Position numbers and translations under genes: made by a program
The notes under the pieces: model-generated
What the model saw: the letters and a program-made list of their open reading frames with translations, nothing else
Databases searched by the model: none
Told to the model about the DNA's origin: nothing
NCBI RefSeq assembly: GCF_014643515.1
Contig: NZ_BMJP01000003.1
Location: 310,001-374,000, forward strand
Direction: 5' to 3'
Length of the DNA: 64,000 bases
Origin: Sphingomonas prati
GTDB lineage: Bacteria; Pseudomonadota; Alphaproteobacteria; Sphingomonadales; Sphingomonadaceae
Shown here: piece by piece, positions 1 to 9,900 of the stretch
Layout of the letters: every line of letters begins with the position of its first letter
Numbering within the stretch: the stretch's first letter is position 1

Positions 1-1
1 G

Positions 2-376
2 GAACTCGCCTTCCTTCAGACCGGTGAACAGATCGTCGATCTGGTCAACCAGCCGCTTGTCATCTTCATCCAGGCGGGCGTGTTCGGCGGCCTGCTCTAT
101 TTCGCAATGTTCGGGGCGGTGCTGGCCACTTTGTTCGCCCGCGGCCCACGGCTGGACGCCGATGCCCGCGCGGCCGGTGCCGCCTGTTTCGCCGGGCTCA
201 TCGGCATGATGGGCAGCCTGACGACGACCAGCTTCGGGCGGAACGAGATCACCTACATCGTGCTGCTCGCCGCGGGTGCCGGCGTCGCCGCGCGCCGTCG
301 CCGCCCACGGCCGGTGGCGTCACCCGCCGCCGAACAGCAGGAAATACAGTTCGTTCCCGCCGACGCCCATCAGTAA
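2..376 (+). CDS. O-antigen ligase/polymerase-like membrane protein, C-terminal part (partial)
   Basis: The reading frame is open from the left edge and stops at TAA 374-376, so only about 124 C-terminal residues are visible. They contain hydrophobic segments (around VFGGLLYFAMFGAVLATLFA, then AACFAGLIGMMGSL and ITYIVLLAAGAGVAA) and end in a basic tail. The pattern fits the last transmembrane helices of an O-antigen ligase or Wzy-type polymerase. That is inferred from this pattern together with the flippase and glycosyltransferases next door. The last 57 bases overlap the 3' end of the convergent flippase gene. The catalytic loop lies outside the window, so ligase versus polymerase cannot be decided. 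Confidence 0.7.
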   Translation, partial: ELAFLQTGEQIVDLVNQPLVIFIQAGVFGGLLYFAMFGAVLATLFARGPRLDADARAAGAACFAGLIGMMGSLTTTSFGRNEITYIVLLAAGAGVAARRRRPRPVASPAAEQQEIQFVPADAHQ

Positions 377-1669
377 CCCGAAACCCAGCGCCGCCAGCAT
401 CAACAGCTCCTCACCGATCCGGAACACTCCGATCCGGCCGAGCTCGTACCAGCAGTACAGCATGACCGGGATCTCGATCAGCCCCACTGCGGCAACCAGC
501 CCGATCGGCCCGGCGATCAGGAACCCGGCCGTCCCCATCGCCAGCAGCCAGCCCAGCCGGACGAGGTTGGCGATCAGCAACGTCCGCACCCGCCCCGCGA
601 CGATCAGCACCTCGCGCGCGGCATAGTTGTTGAGCGCGAAGGCCGGCGCGATCGACAGGATCTGCATGTACCGCGCCGCATCGGCATAACGCGGATCGTA
701 GAGCAGGTGGATCACCGCCGGCGCCATCGCGATGAACCCGCCCATCGCGACCAGATACAGCAGCATTACCCAGCGCCGCCCGGCATAATAGACCGCGGCA
801 AGCACATCGCTCCCCCGCCGCAGCGCATCGGCATAGGCCGGCAGCAGGACGCGGTTCGGATAGAGCTGCGTAAAGGCGGACGGCGCACCGGACAGGTTCG
901 ACGCCAGCACATACAGCCCGAACACCCCGAACGGGACCAGCCTGGACAGCGCGAACTTGTCGAAATTCGACAGCAGCACTTGGATCGTGTGCGCCCCCGC
1001 GACGGTCCGCCCAAACCGCCACATCGCGGTCACCTCCGCCCGGTCATAGCCGAACCGCCGCCGCGATCCGGGGAACAGGAGATAGCTCAGCACGGATCGC
1101 AGCGCCGTACCGATCAACCCGCCGATCACGATCGCCCAATAATTGTGCAGCAACAGCGCGAGCAGGATGCCGATCACCGTCTGTGAAACCGCGGTCACGA
1201 TATCGAGCAGGCTCAGCATCGCCAGCCGCTGCCGCCTGATGGCCGACAACGGGGCGAGCGAGGATATCCCCTCGATCACGAACTGGAATGCGGTGACGAC
1301 GATCACCGCGTGCATCGCCGGCTTGTCGAGCAGCCCGGCGATCGGTCCGGCCAGCACGAGCAGGATTAGCGTCAGCAGCGCCGACCGGACCAGCCGCACC
1401 GTCCAGACGATGTCGAGCAGCCGCGGCTCGTCCCCGCGCGGATGCTGGACGATGTAGACGCCGAACCCAAAGTCGGAGATCATCCCCATCACGACCAGAA
1501 TGGCCGCGGTGATCCCCGCCACGCCGAAATCGGCCGGTGACAGCGCGCGCGTCAGGATGATCGTGCTCAGGATACGCAGTGCGTTGGCGGCCACGATCGT
1601 GCCCGCGACCATGCTGGTGCCGCTGGTCAGCGCGGTCCGCCACGTCGGCGGGAACGCGGCACTAGCCAT
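320..1669 (-). CDS. Wzx-type polysaccharide flippase (lipopolysaccharide biosynthesis/MATE-like)
   Basis: This 449-residue integral membrane protein has about 12-14 hydrophobic segments along its length and the N-terminal layout of the polysaccharide-synthesis flippase family (SGTSMVAGTIVAANALRILS, then ILTRALSPADFGVAG). Members of this family flip undecaprenyl-linked oligosaccharide repeats across the inner membrane before polymerisation. The start is ATG at 1667-1669. The gene lies about 30 bp downstream of a GT4 glycosyltransferase on the same strand, and its 3' end runs 57 bp into the convergent O-antigen ligase-like gene. Which glycan it moves cannot be read from the sequence. The nearby sugar-phosphate transferase and glycosyltransferases make an exopolysaccharide or O-antigen repeat the natural cargo. 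Confidence 0.85.
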   Translation of the reverse strand: MASAAFPPTWRTALTSGTSMVAGTIVAANALRILSTIILTRALSPADFGVAGITAAILVVMGMISDFGFGVYIVQHPRGDEPRLLDIVWTVRLVRSALLTLILLVLAGPIAGLLDKPAMHAVIVVTAFQFVIEGISSLAPLSAIRRQRLAMLSLLDIVTAVSQTVIGILLALLLHNYWAIVIGGLIGTALRSVLSYLLFPGSRRRFGYDRAEVTAMWRFGRTVAGAHTIQVLLSNFDKFALSRLVPFGVFGLYVLASNLSGAPSAFTQLYPNRVLLPAYADALRRGSDVLAAVYYAGRRWVMLLYLVAMGGFIAMAPAVIHLLYDPRYADAARYMQILSIAPAFALNNYAAREVLIVAGRVRTLLIANLVRLGWLLAMGTAGFLIAGPIGLVAAVGLIEIPVMLYCWYELGRIGVFRIGEELLMLAALGFGLLMGVGGNELYFLLFGGG

Positions 1670-1699
1670 GTCGGGACGGCGCCCCCCGCCTGCCCCCGC

Positions 1700-2848
1700 T
1701 CACGCCGCGGCCGGCGTCAGGAGTTCCAGATACCGGTCGGCCGCATGCGCCGTCGTGAACTGCCCCAGCCAGCCGTCGGCGGGCGGAGCCGCGGGCGCGC
1801 GTTCCGACAGCACGCGCAGCATCTCGGTCGCCAGCCGGTCGCTGTCGCCGACCGGGATCAGCGTACCGTACCGCCCACCGGCCAGCGCTTCCGCGGGGCC
1901 GGACGGGCAATCGGTAGCGATCACCGGCGTGCCGACCGCCATCGCTTCGATCACGACATTGGCCAGGCTTTCGAAATCGGACGACAGCACCAGCAGCGCG
2001 GCCTTCGCGACATAGGCATGCGGATTCGGCGCGAAGCCCGGCATGGCGACGTCCTCGTCCAGCCCCAGCGTGCGGACCAACGTCTCCAGCATCTCCCGCT
2101 CCTGCCCGTCCCCCAGGATCAGCAGCTTCACGGTCCGCGTCGCGCGCACCTGTGCGAACGCGCGGATCAGCATCGCGAAATTCTTCTGCGGTTCCAGCCG
2201 GCCGACCGCGATCACCACCGGCACGTCCGATGCGGTGAACCACGGATGATCGACCGCCTCGCGCGATTGCGCGATCAGCGCATCGCTCACGATCGGGTTG
2301 TAGATGCATTCGATCGATCCCGGATCGATGCGCAGCACGTCGGCCAGGTCGTTCGCCGTCCCGCGGCTGACCGCGACGATCGAATCGGCGTGCGGGTACA
2401 GGTAGTGCGCCAGCGGGAAGAACCAGTAGCGCGCCTGCCACGGCCGCGGCGCGGCGCGATCGACCGACGGGAAACAATGCTCCGTCAGCATCAGCCGCAA
2501 CGGGATTCCCGCCAGCCGCCGCGCCACCACGGCATACAGGTTGGGAAAGCCGAAGCTGGTACACATCATCGCGCGCGGCCTCCGCTCGCGCAGGAACCGC
2601 ACCAGCTTCACCATCCGCGTCACCGGGTCGCGCGCGCCCAGCACGCGGTACGCGATGCCGGCCGGGATCAGTGTGCGGAACGGCGAATAGGGATTGTCCA
2701 GGTCGACCAGGATCAACGGCACCAGCCCCCGCGCCTGGAATTCCTCGGCTAGGTTGAACACGACCCGGTCGACCCCGCCATTGTGCAGCTGCCGCGTATA
2801 GAAGACGATATCGATGCGACCCGGCGGGCCAAGCTCATCATCGGTCAT
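1700..2848 (-). CDS. Glycosyltransferase family 4
   Basis: This is a GT-B fold retaining glycosyltransferase of about 382 residues. The N-terminal domain opens with RIDIVFYTRQLHNGGVDRVV, typical of GT4 enzymes. The C-terminal domain has VVIAVGRLEPQKNF and the E-x7-E donor-binding segment SSDFESLANVVIEAMAVGTP. The frame stays open far upstream, but ATG 2846-2848 is preferred because it has GGAG nine bases before it and the sequence beyond it is a low-complexity shadow. It sits 13 bp after the next GT4 gene and just before the flippase, forming a leftward three-gene unit. It probably adds one sugar of the lipid-linked repeat on the cytoplasmic face. Donor and acceptor are unknown. Confidence 0.88.
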   Translation of the reverse strand: MTDDELGPPGRIDIVFYTRQLHNGGVDRVVFNLAEEFQARGLVPLILVDLDNPYSPFRTLIPAGIAYRVLGARDPVTRMVKLVRFLRERRPRAMMCTSFGFPNLYAVVARRLAGIPLRLMLTEHCFPSVDRAAPRPWQARYWFFPLAHYLYPHADSIVAVSRGTANDLADVLRIDPGSIECIYNPIVSDALIAQSREAVDHPWFTASDVPVVIAVGRLEPQKNFAMLIRAFAQVRATRTVKLLILGDGQEREMLETLVRTLGLDEDVAMPGFAPNPHAYVAKAALLVLSSDFESLANVVIEAMAVGTPVIATDCPSGPAEALAGGRYGTLIPVGDSDRLATEMLRVLSERAPAAPPADGWLGQFTTAHAADRYLELLTPAAA

Positions 2849-2861
2849 GCTGCCACTCCGG

Positions 2862-4217
2862 TCATGCGGGAACGGGGACGGCGGTCGCCGTCTGCGGTGT
2901 CTCGGCCACGGGCCGCTGCTCGGCGATCGTCGCGGACAGGATGGCGAGCACCCGCCGCGCCTGTTCGTCCCAGCCCAGCCCGGCCTCTTCCAGATGCCGG
3001 CGGGCCGCCGCACCCAGCCGACGGCGCAGCGGTGCATCGTCGGCCAGGGTCCGCATCGCGGCGGCCAGCCCCTCGACCAGCGCATCCTCCGACGCCGGAT
3101 CGATCAGCAGCGCGCAGTCGAGCCCGGCATATTGCGCGGCACCCGCCCAATCGACGCCGATGATCGGCAGGCCGGTGGCCATCGCCTCCATCATCGCCAT
3201 CCCGCCGCATTCGCGCAGCGACGGCGTCACGAAGACGTCGGTCCGGGTCAGCAGGTCGACATAGGCCTCGATCGGCAACCGCCCATGCAGCACGACCTGC
3301 GCCTCCAGCCCTTCCAGCCGGACCAGCGCGGCGATCGTGTCGAGCAACTCCCCGTCGCCGACCAGATCAAGCCGCACGCGACGCCGCGCCTGCCCGTCGC
3401 CAGCATCGTCCCGCGCCAGCAACGCGAAAGCGCGCACTAGATAGCCGATCCCCTTCCAGTCGACGAAGCGCCCGCAGAAGATGAACGACACGACCCCGTC
3501 GGGATCGTCCGGCAACGGCGCCCGTTCCTGCCACCGGCGCAGGTCGACCGCGCTTTCCATCTGCATGTGAATTCGCCCGCTCGTCCGCGCCGGCAGCGCG
3601 GCGCGCGTCCGCTCGTTGGCGACGATCAGCGCGGCGGCGCGGCGCTTGCCCGGGATCAGCCCGTGCAGCACCGCCGACCCCGCCCGCGCCGCCCATATCA
3701 TCAGCGTCACGACCGGCCCGTCCAATGTGCGGAACGCGGGCGGCAACGCCATCCCGCCGCTCATCGGCCCGATCACCACCGGCCGCCCCAGCTCGAACAA
3801 TGCGCTTACCGCCTTAGCCGCGATCGGCGTCGGCTGGAACACCACGTCCACTCGCTGCTTCGCGATCACCGCCCTCGCCATGCGCCGCACCCGGAACTGC
3901 GTCAGAATCTGGATCAGCTGGTTGACGACCAGGTCCTGCACACGGTGCGGCAGGAACCGTTCCAGCGCGAACAGTCTGCGCTGCAGCCACCCGTCCGCCA
4001 CGAACCGCACCCGCGCGAACATCGCCGGCGGCAGGTCCCGCCTCAGATCCTCGCGCACCCGCTCATGGCAGATGACGTCCACCTGGTGCCCCGCGGCCAG
4101 AAACTCGATCAGATAATGATAGGGCAGGATCGTCTCGCCGCTCAGCCGCAGCGAGATATTCTCCGCGACGAGCAGGATGTGCATTGGCCGGTCGGGTTCG
4201 ATCGCCTCCATCTGCAT
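2862..4217 (-). CDS. Glycosyltransferase family 4
   Basis: The protein has about 451 residues and begins MQMEAIEPDRPMHILLVAEN, a Rossmann strand typical of GT4. The C-terminal half carries SFIFCGRFVDWKGIGYLVRA and the donor-site segment TPSLRECGGMAMMEAMATGLP with the E-x7-E pattern. A longer open frame reaches 4982, but the translated extension is Arg/Pro-rich and lies over the divergent GT2 gene. ATG 4217 has AGAGGA about nine bases upstream. It is the first gene of the leftward unit GT4-GT4-flippase and is divergent from the GT2 pair starting at 4418, so 4218-4417 should hold both promoters. The sugar specificity cannot be inferred. Confidence 0.88.
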   Translation of the reverse strand: MQMEAIEPDRPMHILLVAENISLRLSGETILPYHYLIEFLAAGHQVDVICHERVREDLRRDLPPAMFARVRFVADGWLQRRLFALERFLPHRVQDLVVNQLIQILTQFRVRRMARAVIAKQRVDVVFQPTPIAAKAVSALFELGRPVVIGPMSGGMALPPAFRTLDGPVVTLMIWAARAGSAVLHGLIPGKRRAAALIVANERTRAALPARTSGRIHMQMESAVDLRRWQERAPLPDDPDGVVSFIFCGRFVDWKGIGYLVRAFALLARDDAGDGQARRRVRLDLVGDGELLDTIAALVRLEGLEAQVVLHGRLPIEAYVDLLTRTDVFVTPSLRECGGMAMMEAMATGLPIIGVDWAGAAQYAGLDCALLIDPASEDALVEGLAAAMRTLADDAPLRRRLGAAARRHLEEAGLGWDEQARRVLAILSATIAEQRPVAETPQTATAVPVPA

Positions 4218-4417
4218 CCCGCCGTCCTCTTCCCGGTCGTGTCCGCCGTTCGATACCCGCGCCACCGGACGCTCCGCCAGTTGCGACCAACCTGTGCCGT
4301 CGTCCCCCCGCCGGGAAATCCCCACGGGATACGTCGTGGGGCCGCACCGGTATTCTCCCGTACCGCCCGCTCCGCGATGCTGCCCGGACGCAGGAGTGGC
4401 CCCATGAACCGACCCCC

Positions 4418-5623
4418 ATGCCGAACAAGACCGCCTCGGTCGGGACGTCCGTCTTGACCGCGCTGGCCTGGCTGCTGGCAGGTATCGCCGCCTGGCCGAT
4501 GACCGTGGTGATCGTCGAATGCCTCGCCGGCGTGCGTGCGCCCGTGGCCGCATCGCCGGACGACGCCGTCGACCCGCCACCGTTCGGCGTGATGGTCCCG
4601 GCGCATGACGAGGCGGCCGGCATCGGTCCGGTCCTGGCCGCGATCCATGCCGAACTCCGGCCCTGCGACCGCATCCTGGTCGTCGCCGACAATTGCACGG
4701 ACGCCACCGCGGCGATCGCGCGGGCAGCCGGTTCGGACGTCGTCGAACGCACAGCGCCGGACCTGCGGGGCAAGGCCTACGCACTCGCGTTCGGGCGCGA
4801 CCAGCTCGCTGCTGATCCGCCGACGGTCGTCGTGCTGGTCGACGCCGATTGCCGGCCCCTGCCTGGGGCGCTGCGCCGGCTGGCGGCCAGCGCCGCGCGA
4901 CACGATGCCGCGGTGCAGGGGCGCTACCTGCTCGATCCGCCGACGACAGCCGGTGCCGCGGTCCGGATCTCGGCCTTTGCATTTATGGTTCGCAACATGG
5001 TGCGCCAGCGCGGGCTCGACCGGATCGCCGGCATGGCGCAGCTCCAGGGGTCGGGCATGGCGATGCCGTGGCGGATCTTCTCCACAGCCCCGCTCGCCAC
5101 CGCCTCGCTGGTCGAGGATCTGAAGCTCGGGCTCGACCTCGCGCTGTCCGGCGAGACGGTGCGCTTCGCGGACGACGCGCGATTTCTGGCCGCCACCGCG
5201 TCGCTCACCGCGACCGCGACGCAGCGCACCCGGTGGGAACAGGGCATGCTGGCCACCGCCACAGCCTACCTGCCCCGCCTGATCGCCGCCGGCCTCGCAC
5301 GACGGCCCGCTTTGCTGTTGATCGCCGCGGACCTCAGCGTGCCGCCGCTCGCCCTGCTCGCCGCGCTCGTCGGCGCGACGCTGCTCGTCCTGGGGCTAGT
5401 GGGCGTGATTGGCAGTTCGGCGGCACCTTTCCTCTTCCTGCTTACGGTCGGTTGCCTGTTTGCCGGCGTTCTCGCGCTCGTCTGGTCGCGGCTCGGTCGC
5501 GCCGTCCTGCCCCCGCGCATGATCACGGACCTGCTCGGCTACGTGGCCTGGAAACAGCCGATCTACCTTCGCCTGCTCCGCCGCCGCGAGCAAAGCTGGA
5601 TCCGCACGAGTCGCGACCCATGA
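4418..5623 (+). CDS. Glycosyltransferase family 2, membrane-anchored, processive-type layout
   Basis: The protein has about 401 residues. It has an N-terminal helix (SVLTALAWLLAGIAAWPMTV), a GT-A domain with FGVMVPAHDEAAGIG and the metal-binding LVDADCRPLPG, the QRTRW motif near residue 268 and three C-terminal hydrophobic segments. The arrangement DxD, then (Q/R)xxRW, then membrane helices is that of membrane GT2 enzymes related to cellulose, hyaluronan and N-acetylglucosaminyl transferases. ATG 4418 is the only good in-frame start. A strong AGGAG at 4392-4396 is better placed for an out-of-frame ATG at 4404, so the start could be affected by a leader peptide. It overlaps the next GT2 gene by ATGA at 5620. 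Confidence 0.85.
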   Translation: MPNKTASVGTSVLTALAWLLAGIAAWPMTVVIVECLAGVRAPVAASPDDAVDPPPFGVMVPAHDEAAGIGPVLAAIHAELRPCDRILVVADNCTDATAAIARAAGSDVVERTAPDLRGKAYALAFGRDQLAADPPTVVVLVDADCRPLPGALRRLAASAARHDAAVQGRYLLDPPTTAGAAVRISAFAFMVRNMVRQRGLDRIAGMAQLQGSGMAMPWRIFSTAPLATASLVEDLKLGLDLALSGETVRFADDARFLAATASLTATATQRTRWEQGMLATATAYLPRLIAAGLARRPALLLIAADLSVPPLALLAALVGATLLVLGLVGVIGSSAAPFLFLLTVGCLFAGVLALVWSRLGRAVLPPRMITDLLGYVAWKQPIYLRLLRRREQSWIRTSRDP

Positions 5624-6531
5624 ACCGAACCCAGCCACTCAATTCGCCCGTCATCGGCGCCGTCGTCATCGGCCGCAACGAAGCCGCCCGGCTCGGGCGT
5701 GCGCTGGCCAGCGTGCGGGAACAGATCGCCACGATCGTCTATGTGGATTCGGGATCGCAGGACGCGAGCCGGGAAATCGCCGCGTCGCTCGGCGTCGACG
5801 TCGTCCGGCTGCCGATCGCCTCGGGCTTCACCGCCGCACGCGCACGCAACGCCGGGTTCGCCCGCCTGCGGACGCTCCTCCCCGCAGTCGACCTCGTTCA
5901 GTTCGTCGACGGCGACTGCGACCTTGAACCCGGCTGGGTCGCCGCCGCGACCGCGTTCCTGCGCGCCGTGCCCGACGCCGCTGTCGTCTGCGGCCGGCGA
6001 CGCGAACGCTTCCCGGATGCCAGCCGCTACAACCGACTGTGCGACCATGAATGGGACACGCGGATCGGCCGGACGGAAAGCTGCGGCGGGGATGCGCTGT
6101 TCCGCGCGGCCGCCTTTGCCGCCGTCGACGGCTTCTGCGACACGCTGATCGCGGGCGAGGAACCCGAACTCTGCCACCGCCTGTCGCGCGCCGGCTGGAC
6201 GATCCACCGCATCGATCACGCCATGACGCGGCACGATGCGGCGATGACCCGGTTCGGCCAGTGGTGGCAGCGCAATCGGCGCAGCGGCTATGCCCACGCC
6301 CAGGCTCTGACGATGCGCGACGGGCTCGACACCCGGCTGCTGCGGATCGTCGCCAGCAACATCTTCTGGTCCACCCCGGTCGGCTGGCCGCTCTGGCCGC
6401 TACTCTGGTTGCGCCTGCTCGTCCGGCGCGGTGCGCTGTACGCGACCTATACGACCATCGGCAAGCTGCCGCATCTCCATGGACAGATCGACTATTGGTC
6501 GCGGCAAAGGCGGCTTATAGAATATAAATGA
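5620..6531 (+). CDS. Glycosyltransferase family 2
   Basis: This inverting GT-A enzyme of 303 residues begins with GAVVIGRNEAARLGRALASV, followed by VDSGSQDAS and the metal site FVDGDCDLEPGW. Later GGDALFRAAAF and the acidic GEEPELCHRL supply the expected acceptor-side and catalytic-base region. The C-terminal third is hydrophobic (IFWSTPVGWPLWPLLWLRLL) and may attach it to the membrane. Its ATG overlaps the stop of the preceding GT2 as ATGA, so the two are translationally coupled. It probably adds a sugar to the same repeat unit. The start of the NRPS operon lies about 130 bp downstream. Confidence 0.85.
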   Translation: MNRTQPLNSPVIGAVVIGRNEAARLGRALASVREQIATIVYVDSGSQDASREIAASLGVDVVRLPIASGFTAARARNAGFARLRTLLPAVDLVQFVDGDCDLEPGWVAAATAFLRAVPDAAVVCGRRRERFPDASRYNRLCDHEWDTRIGRTESCGGDALFRAAAFAAVDGFCDTLIAGEEPELCHRLSRAGWTIHRIDHAMTRHDAAMTRFGQWWQRNRRSGYAHAQALTMRDGLDTRLLRIVASNIFWSTPVGWPLWPLLWLRLLVRRGALYATYTTIGKLPHLHGQIDYWSRQRRLIEYK

Positions 6532-6545
6532 TGGCGCAACCATCA
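6529..6545 (+). terminator. Stem-loop at the end of the GT2 pair
   Basis: TGATGG and CCATCA are perfect six-base arms around a five-base loop, and the left arm contains the GT2 stop codon. No T-run follows. It may be a weak terminator or an RNA-stabilising hairpin between the glycosyltransferase pair and the NRPS operon. Confidence 0.3.
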
Positions 6546-6662
6546 ATGCGCGGATGGTAGAATCCACCACATAATCGACCAACTTGGCGATCTTAGCGGA
6601 TCGTCCTACCAGACTATATCGATCTTTTATCAGGGTCGTTGCCGAATACGGGGGGAATGATC

Positions 6663-6908
6663 ATGCGATACTTGTGGGTCACGTCCGTGCCCGTCGCCTG
6701 CACGCTGTTGCTCGCGACGCCCGCGCCGGCCCGCACCTGCGCCGCTGCTACGACGGCGTTGCCCGCTACGGTCTGCCGCGCGGATCGTGATCGCAACGCT
6801 CGCGACGTCGCTGTCACCTGGGGCACCGCACTCGCCCTACTCTGCAGCGCCGGCATCGCCGGGGGCCAGGCCGCGCGCCGCCGCTCGGCCCGGGCGGTCC
6901 TGTCATGA
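6663..6908 (+). CDS. Small secreted or membrane protein leading the NRPS/PKS operon
   Basis: This 81-residue protein of unknown function starts with a clear export signal (MRYLWVTSVPVACTLLLATP, then APA before a Cys-containing mature part). A second hydrophobic stretch (WGTALALLCSAGIAGG) and a basic tail follow, so it may end up as a small membrane protein. ATG 6663 has GGGGGA six bases upstream; ATG 6657 and TTG 6639 are in-frame alternatives. Its stop overlaps the NRPS start as ATGA, so the two should be translated together. I recognise no family. The coupling suggests a role linked to the NRPS product, such as a membrane partner, but nothing in the sequence shows this. Confidence 0.6.
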   Translation: MRYLWVTSVPVACTLLLATPAPARTCAAATTALPATVCRADRDRNARDVAVTWGTALALLCSAGIAGGQAARRRSARAVLS

Positions 6909-9900
6909 CGCCGGACGGGCTACCTGACCGGAGCGAGGCCTTCCCCGCCTTGCCTGTGCGCGGACCACGGTGGCGCTGCGTCCTGATCGGGTCGGAAACG
7001 CTGCTGATGCGGTGCGGCGACATGCTGATCGCCGCCGGGCACCGGATTGCGGCGGTCGTCAGCGACGCGCCCGCCATCCGTCGTTGGGCGGAGGACGCCG
7101 GCATCGCGCCGACGACGCTGGCGCAGCTCCCGGCGCTTGCTCCGTTCGACTATCTGTTCAGCATCACCAATCTGTCCGTCTTGGCGGCCGAGACGCTCGC
7201 ATTGCCGCGCAAGGCCGCGATCAATTTCCATGACGGCGTCCTGCCCGACTATGCCGGCCTCAACACGCCGGCCTGGGCGCTGCTGAACGGCGAACTCCGC
7301 CACGGCGTGACGTGGCACGCGATGACCGCTGACGTCGACCGCGGCGACATCCTCGTCACGCGGTCGTTCGGGATTGAGGTCGGCGAAACCGCTCACTCCT
7401 TGAACACGCGTTGCCTGGCCGAAGGGATCGCCTCTTTCGCCGTGCTGATCGACGGCCTCGCCGCCGGAACGATCTCCGGCCGGCCGCAGGACGCCGCGCC
7501 GACACGTTACTACAGCCGCACCGATCGCCCGTTCGCCGCGGCAATGATCATGTGGGACCGCCCGGCGGACGCCATCGCCGCCATGGTGCGCGCACTCGAT
7601 TTCGGCGGCCACCGCAATCCGCTCGGCATGCCCAAGACGTCGTTCCGCGGCACACCGTTGCTGGTGGTGGAGGCGACACCGCTCGCCGATGCCTCAACCG
7701 CCGCGCCGGGCACGATCGTCCGCGCCGACCGCACCGCCCTCCATGTCGCGACCGGCACCACCGATCTCGCGCTGGTCCGCATTGCCGGGATCGACGGTCG
7801 CATGATCGCGCTGCCCGATGCGATCGACCGGTTCGGGCTGTGCCCCGGCAGCCGGCTCGAACCCGCGACCGATCTGGCTGCGCTGTCGGTCCATGACGCC
7901 GCCTGCGCCGGGCATGAACATTGGTGGCGCCGGCGCCTGGCGCAGTCCCGCCCGCCGGTGCTGGACCTATCACCCGGTGAGCCCGCCGAGGAACGCGTCG
8001 TCACCGACGACGCGGTCGACGGTCATGCCGACGGCCAGCTCCTGCTCGCCGCCGCGGTAGCGTGCCTTGCCCGCGTCGCCGACCGATCCGGGTTCGAAAT
8101 CGGCTTTTCCGATCCGGTCTTCGCCGCACAGGACGCGCCGGTCGCCCACTGGGTCGCGCGCCGCCTGCCGCTGCGCATCGATATCGATTGGCAGGCGGGG
8201 CTCGGCACGCTGGCCGCCGCGCTCGACACCGACATCCGCCGCCTCCACCGCCATATCGGCTACGCCATCGACCTCGTCGCGCGCAGCCCCGAACTCACCG
8301 GGATCGATACCGACCTGCCCGTCGCAGTGACACTGGTCGATCGGCTCGACGACGCGGATGCCGACGCCGACGCCGCCCTCACGCTCGCGATCCGGACGGA
8401 TGGCCGGGGTTGCCGCTGGATCCATGATCCTGCCCGGCTCGACATGGCCCTGTTCGCAACGATCCGTTCTGCGTTCCACGCGCTGCTCGCCGCCGGCCAC
8501 GCCGATCCCGATCGTCCGGTGGCACTCCTCCCGCTGATGGCCGACGCCGACCAAGCCCGGATGGTCCATGGCTGGAACCAGACGGCGGCCCCGTGGCGCG
8601 ACGATGCCTGCGTCCATCACCTGTTCGCCGAACAGGCCGCACGCACGCCCGACGCGCCGGCGCTGACCTGCGACGGCGTCACGCTGAACTATGCCGATCT
8701 GGACGCGCGTGCGAACCGCTTCGCGCGCCACCTCGCGTCGCTCGGCGTGGGCCGCGGAACGCTGGTTGGGCTGCACCTCGAACGCTCGCTCGACATGGTT
8801 GTCGCATTGATCGGCATCCACAAGGCGGGCGGCGCCTATGTCCCGCTCGACCCGGCCTACCCCGCCGCCCGGCTCGCCCACATGATCGCCGACAGCGCCG
8901 CGCTGCTGATCGTCAGCCGCACGGCGCTGGCCGCCACGCTGCCGCCCGGTCCGGCCCGCGTGCTGTGCATCAATCAGGACATGGCCGTCATCGCGCTGTT
9001 GCCGGACACCGCGTTCGACGGCGGCGCGGGGCCCGCCGACCTCGCCTATGTCATCTACACCTCCGGATCGACCGGCCTGCCCAAGGGCGTCATGGTCGAA
9101 CATCGCAACGTCGCGAACTTCTTCGCCGGCATGGATGCGCTGATCAAACCGGGCGGCGTGTGGCTGGCCGTCACCAGCCTCAGCTTCGACATCTCCGTCC
9201 TCGAACTCTGCTGGACGATCGCGCGCGGCGCGCATGTCGTGATCGCGCCGGCCGATGCCGCAACGTCGCGTGCCACCGCCGCACCCCGCGGCCCCGTCGC
9301 GTTCAGCCTGTTCTACTTCGGCAATGCCGACAGCAGCGAAGAGCCAGATCCCTACCGCCTGCTGCTGGACGGCGCGCGCTTTGCGGACGACCACGGCTTT
9401 TCCGCGGTCTGGACTCCGGAACGCCATTTCCATGCGTTCGGCGGCCTTTATCCCAACCCGGCGGTGACCGGCGCGGCGATCGCGGCGATCACCACGCGCG
9501 TCGCGATCCGCGGTGGCAGCGTCGTCGTGCCGCTGCATCACCCGCTGCGCGTGGCGGAGGAATGGGCGCTGGTCGACACGCTGTCGCACGGCCGCGCCGG
9601 TATCGCCTTTGCCGCCGGGTGGCAGCCCGATGATTTTGTCCTGCGGCCCGATGCCTTTGCGGACCGGCCGGCCGCGCTGATGACCGGGATCGACGTCGTC
9701 CGCGGCCTGTGGCGGGGGGAGGCGCGCAGCTTCCCCGGCCCGCTCGGATCGGACGTCGCGGTGCGCAGCTTTCCGCGGCCGGTCCAACCGGAACTGCCGT
9801 TCTGGATCACCACCGCCGGCAACCCGGACAGTTTTGCCGCCGCGGGCCGGGCCGGCGCGTCGGTCCTCACCCATCTGCTGGGCCAGACGGTAGCCGAACT

